From contig PUMG01000158.1 of NCBI GenBank assembly GCA_003551265.1, positions 1 to 18,020 of the forward strand: a stretch of 18,020 nucleotides of DNA. The letters run 5' to 3'. Source of the stretch: Halovenus sp. Lineage in GTDB: Archaea; Halobacteriota; Halobacteria; Halobacteriales; Haloarculaceae. Below the pieces are notes generated by a model. The model was not told the DNA's origin, did not search any database, and worked only from the letters and a program-made list of their open reading frames with translations. Below, piece after piece: positions 15,647-18,020 of this stretch (positions within the stretch are counted from its first letter, which is position 1; each line of letters begins with the position of its first letter). A program made the translations under genes and the position numbers.

Positions 15647-15654
15647 CTTAAAAA
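15647..15654 (-). promoter_or_regulatory. TATA box of the S10-spc operon
   Basis: On the minus strand TTTTTAAG lies at 15654-15647, about 60 bases before the ATG at 15590. A start site about 25-27 bases downstream would fall near 15625, leaving a leader of roughly 35 bases. It is the only clear AT-rich box between the divergent genes on that strand. All internal gaps of the 25-gene block are at most 6 bases, so this is probably the main promoter for the whole block. Confidence 0.55.
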
Positions 15655-15746
15655 GGCCGCGTTTCGTGACCGCGTTGTCATGCACTCACATACCGAAAGA
15701 GGACTGGCAAGAAATCGATGGTGGTGGAAGACAGTTCCTCTCACTG

Positions 15747-15753
15747 TATTTAT
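15747..15753 (+). promoter_or_regulatory. TATA box of the MFS transporter gene
   Basis: TATTTAT is centred at 15750, 30 bases before the ATG at 15780 and 18 before that at 15768. The standard TATA-to-start distance places transcription initiation near 15776-15777, so only the ATG at 15780 fits, with a nearly leaderless mRNA. Confidence 0.5.
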
Positions 15754-15779
15754 GCCTGCAGAACGATATGCTGGAACAG

Positions 15780-17057
15780 ATGTCGGAACGATGGCTTCCT
15801 GCCTGGGGGCTGGCTGCAGTCGCGTTCGGTGGCGCGTCCCTGATTGTCCCGCTGTACGTTGTCGAACTCGGCGGGGAGGCGTTCGACTTGGGGATTCTCT
15901 TCGCGACCGGCTCGTTCGTTGGAGTGCCAGGAGCACTCATTTTCGGAAATCTCGCTGATAAAACGGGCAAACGCCGGATATTCGTGATTCTGGCGATGGT
16001 ACTCACCGCTACAACGATGCTCGTAATCCCCTTTCTGGATCAGATTCTGTTGGTCATCATTGCCAACGCACTTCTCTGGTTCGGGTTTGCGGCCGCGGTT
16101 CCGGTGCTGACGCTCTTGGCGGTCGCGGGCGAACCCGAGAACCGGTGGAGCGACCTCATCGCCCGGTTGAACAAGTTCCAGGGCATCGGCTGGGCCGCCG
16201 GACTCGCGCTCGGATTCGCTCTCATCGCGGGCGCGTCGACAGTTGTCGACACCATCACGGCCCAGCGATGGTTCTTTGGAGCGTGTGCAGCGTGTGCAGG
16301 AGCTGGTCTCTTACTCGGTCTCCGAACGCTCCCGCCAGACCCGACCGCTGGGGAGGAACCTTCACCACGACGACTGCGTCGGCGCATCCGCGACGCTCCT
16401 CGGTTCAATATTCGGGGTGCGGCCTTCCCGTTCACGCCAGGCCGGTTCGACCCTCGCGACCTCCACCCCCGCAATTTCGTCGAACGCTTCTCTCCGCCGC
16501 TCGGCTTGTACTTTTCGGCGGTTCTCATCATCTTCACCGGTTTCGCGGTCTTCTTCGCTCCCCTTCCCGCATATCTCGCAGACAGCGGTCACGGCTCGAC
16601 AGAGATATTCGGGCTGTATCTCGTCTTGAACGTCGGTGCCGCCGCGTTCTTCGGCCGGGCGGCGATGCTCGCAGGCAAGTACGAGGTTATTCCGGTCCAC
16701 ATGGGGGGTCTTCTCGCGAGAGGGATTGCCCTCCCGCTGGTCGCCGTGGTTGGCGTTGCCGTCGGCGGAACGCTCGTCGGTCTGGGTGCCATCAGCCTCG
16801 TGTTCATAGTCATCGGTATGTCCTGGGCAGTCATCGCCGTGACGGCAGCGACGTTGGTGACGACGCTCGCACCGGCCGCGATTCGGGGAGAAGCGCTTGG
16901 TGTCTACGGCGCGCTGGTCGCAGTTGGGGGCGGTATCGGTGGCTTTGTTGGCGGCTGGCTTGCTGGCTTTGGCTACGTACTCGCGTTCGGTTCCGCCGGC
17001 GGACTCGTGCTGGTCGGTATCGGTGTCGTCCGACTCCTAGCCCGACAAACATCCTAA
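15780..17057 (+). CDS. Major facilitator superfamily transporter
   Basis: A 425-residue membrane protein with about 12 hydrophobic segments in two halves separated by an Arg/Pro-rich cytosolic loop. The loop between the second and third segments reads GNLADKTGKRR (residues 56-66), the MFS motif A with the conserved Asp and basic residues. This points to a proton-coupled or other secondary carrier of small molecules, probably an exporter by its general look; the substrate cannot be told. The frame is open from a GTG at 15666, and ATGs occur at 15768 and 15780. The region before 15768 is not hydrophobic or MFS-like, and the TATA box at 15747-15753 favours 15780. The next gene follows after 9 bases. 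Confidence 0.88.
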   Translation: MSERWLPAWGLAAVAFGGASLIVPLYVVELGGEAFDLGILFATGSFVGVPGALIFGNLADKTGKRRIFVILAMVLTATTMLVIPFLDQILLVIIANALLWFGFAAAVPVLTLLAVAGEPENRWSDLIARLNKFQGIGWAAGLALGFALIAGASTVVDTITAQRWFFGACAACAGAGLLLGLRTLPPDPTAGEEPSPRRLRRRIRDAPRFNIRGAAFPFTPGRFDPRDLHPRNFVERFSPPLGLYFSAVLIIFTGFAVFFAPLPAYLADSGHGSTEIFGLYLVLNVGAAAFFGRAAMLAGKYEVIPVHMGGLLARGIALPLVAVVGVAVGGTLVGLGAISLVFIVIGMSWAVIAVTAATLVTTLAPAAIRGEALGVYGALVAVGGGIGGFVGGWLAGFGYVLAFGSAGGLVLVGIGVVRLLARQTS

Positions 17058-17066
17058 TCCATCCAC

Positions 17067-18020
17067 ATGTTAGAAGCAGTCGACCTCGTTCCGACGCTGC
17101 CGCTCGAACGACCGGCAATCGTCCTCGGAATCGCGCTCGCCTCGTTCCTCATCGCACCGATTCTCATCGAGCGCGTCGGACTGCCGGGAATCGTCGGTGT
17201 CGTCCTCGCGGGGACCCTCCTCGGACCGAACGGGACGGGTATACTCGCACACGACGAGGCAATCGTTCTGCTCGGGAACGCAGGTCTCGTCTACTTGCTT
17301 TTCACTGTCGGACTCGAACTCGACCTCCGTCGGTTTCTCAGCGCTCCCGAGGACGCCGCCTTGTTCGGGCTGACGAGTTTTTCGCTCCCGTTCGTCGTCG
17401 GGACGGCGGTCTGTATGGTCGTGCTGGGACTGGACCTGTTGGCGGCACTCCTCCTCGCTGCCGTGTTCGCGACACACACGCTGCTGGCCTATCCTGTCGT
17501 CAACAAACTCAACGTCACGAAACGGCGGTCGGTCACCTCCGTCTTCGGCGGCATCCTGTTCACCGACACGCTCGGTCTCGTGGTGCTCGCGCTCGTCATG
17601 GGCGTCCTCGACACAGGTTTTTCGGCCTGGCTGGTCATCGAAGTCGCCGTTGCGCTCGCCGTTCTCTTCGGCGGACTCTGGCTCGTCATCCCACGGCTTG
17701 CCCGTTGGTTCTTCCAGAACACCACCCAGGAGAGCTACTTCGAGTTTCTGTTCGTCGCAGCGCTCATCTTCGGTGCCGCGAGCGTGGCCGAGGGACTGGG
17801 TCTGGCCGCCATTCTCGGCGCATTCGTGGCGGGACTCACACTCAGCCGTCAGATAATGCGAGGTGGAACTCTGATGAACCGCATCGAGTTCTTCGGAAAC
17901 GCGTTTTTCATCCCGTTTTTCCTGTTTCACGTCGGGATGCTCGTCGACCCCGGAATCGTCCTGGCCGGAACCGAGACGCTGCTGGTCGCGGCCGTCATCA
18001 TCGGCGTAATGGTCGTCACA
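17067..18020 (+). CDS. Kef/CPA2-type cation:proton antiporter (3' end outside window)
   Basis: The frame starts at ATG 17067 and stays open for 318 codons to the window edge, so the gene is cut by the window, not broken. The product is a multi-spanning membrane protein of the monovalent cation:proton antiporter-2 family. Family marks include GIVGVVLAGTLLGPNG (41-56), LVYLLFTVGLELDLRRF (74-90), the unwound-helix region around ATHTLLAYPVV (135-145), the GGILFTDTLGLVVLAL segment with Asp167 as probable ion-binding residue, and FFIPFFLFHVGMLVD near the end of the visible part. It probably exchanges Na+ or K+ for protons. No Shine-Dalgarno is seen; it is 9 bases after the MFS stop and likely co-transcribed. 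A C-terminal regulatory domain (TrkA-N or universal stress type) may follow outside. Confidence 0.9.
   Translation, partial: MLEAVDLVPTLPLERPAIVLGIALASFLIAPILIERVGLPGIVGVVLAGTLLGPNGTGILAHDEAIVLLGNAGLVYLLFTVGLELDLRRFLSAPEDAALFGLTSFSLPFVVGTAVCMVVLGLDLLAALLLAAVFATHTLLAYPVVNKLNVTKRRSVTSVFGGILFTDTLGLVVLALVMGVLDTGFSAWLVIEVAVALAVLFGGLWLVIPRLARWFFQNTTQESYFEFLFVAALIFGAASVAEGLGLAAILGAFVAGLTLSRQIMRGGTLMNRIEFFGNAFFIPFFLFHVGMLVDPGIVLAGTETLLVAAVIIGVMVVT

Noticed and set aside
17070..17930. 286-codon minus-strand frame rich in Glu and Asp
   Set aside because: It mirrors the antiporter gene on the plus strand, whose translation is a recognisable multi-spanning membrane protein. The acidic composition is an artefact of antisense hydrophobic codons.
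1..18020. CRISPR array, tRNA, rRNA or insertion sequence
   Set aside because: I saw no regularly spaced repeats, no cloverleaf or T-arm signature, no transposase sequence and no terminal inverted repeats of an insertion sequence.

Overview
The window is a stretch of a haloarchaeal (class Halobacteria) chromosome. The evidence is a GC-rich sequence, very acidic proteins with Asp/Glu-rich tails, archaeal/eukaryotic-type ribosomal proteins (eS4, eL19, eL32), RNase P protein component 1 inside the ribosomal operon, and TATA-box promoters with leaderless starts. I cannot name the genus from this sequence alone.

Layout. (1) Bases 1-363 hold no recognised gene. They contain two adjacent inverted repeats at 19-72, an AT-richer stretch, and a TATA box placed for a leaderless start at 364. 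(2) Bases 364-882 (+) are a two-gene hicB-hicA toxin-antitoxin module, visibly lower in GC than its neighbours. (3) Bases 883-991 are a short convergent intergenic region with T-tracts that probably end the ribosomal operon. (4) Bases 992-15590 (-) are one almost gapless block of 25 genes, the fused S10 and spc operons. In transcription order: SPOUT-class RNA methyltransferase, uL3, uL4, uL23, uL2, uS19, uL22, uS3, uL29, rnp1, uS17, uL14, uL24, eS4, uL5, uS14, uS8, uL6, eL32, eL19, uL18, uS5, uL30, uL15, secY. Genes overlap by 1, 4 or 10 bases or are separated by at most 6 bases. (5) Bases 15591-15779 are a divergent promoter region. (6) Bases 15780-17057 (+) encode an MFS transporter, followed after 9 bases by a Kef-type cation/proton antiporter (17067 onward) cut by the window end.

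How the genes work together: the large operon co-produces 22 ribosomal proteins from both subunits, an rRNA/tRNA-modifying enzyme candidate, the RNase P protein for tRNA maturation and the SecY translocon core. Stop/start overlaps and GGAGGTGA Shine-Dalgarno sequences inside upstream genes point to translational coupling. The transporter pair is a separate unit.

The points most worth a second look are: an eL32 with a duplicated helix-hairpin-helix N-terminal domain (two copies 96 residues apart, the outer one degenerate); the hicBA module directly after secY, bracketed by a 17-base imperfect direct repeat (16/17) that overlaps the 3' end of secY and ends in a stop codon at the same position; and the 100-residue uS3 tail without a single Lys or Arg. 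Otherwise the ribosomal block is conventional for this group.
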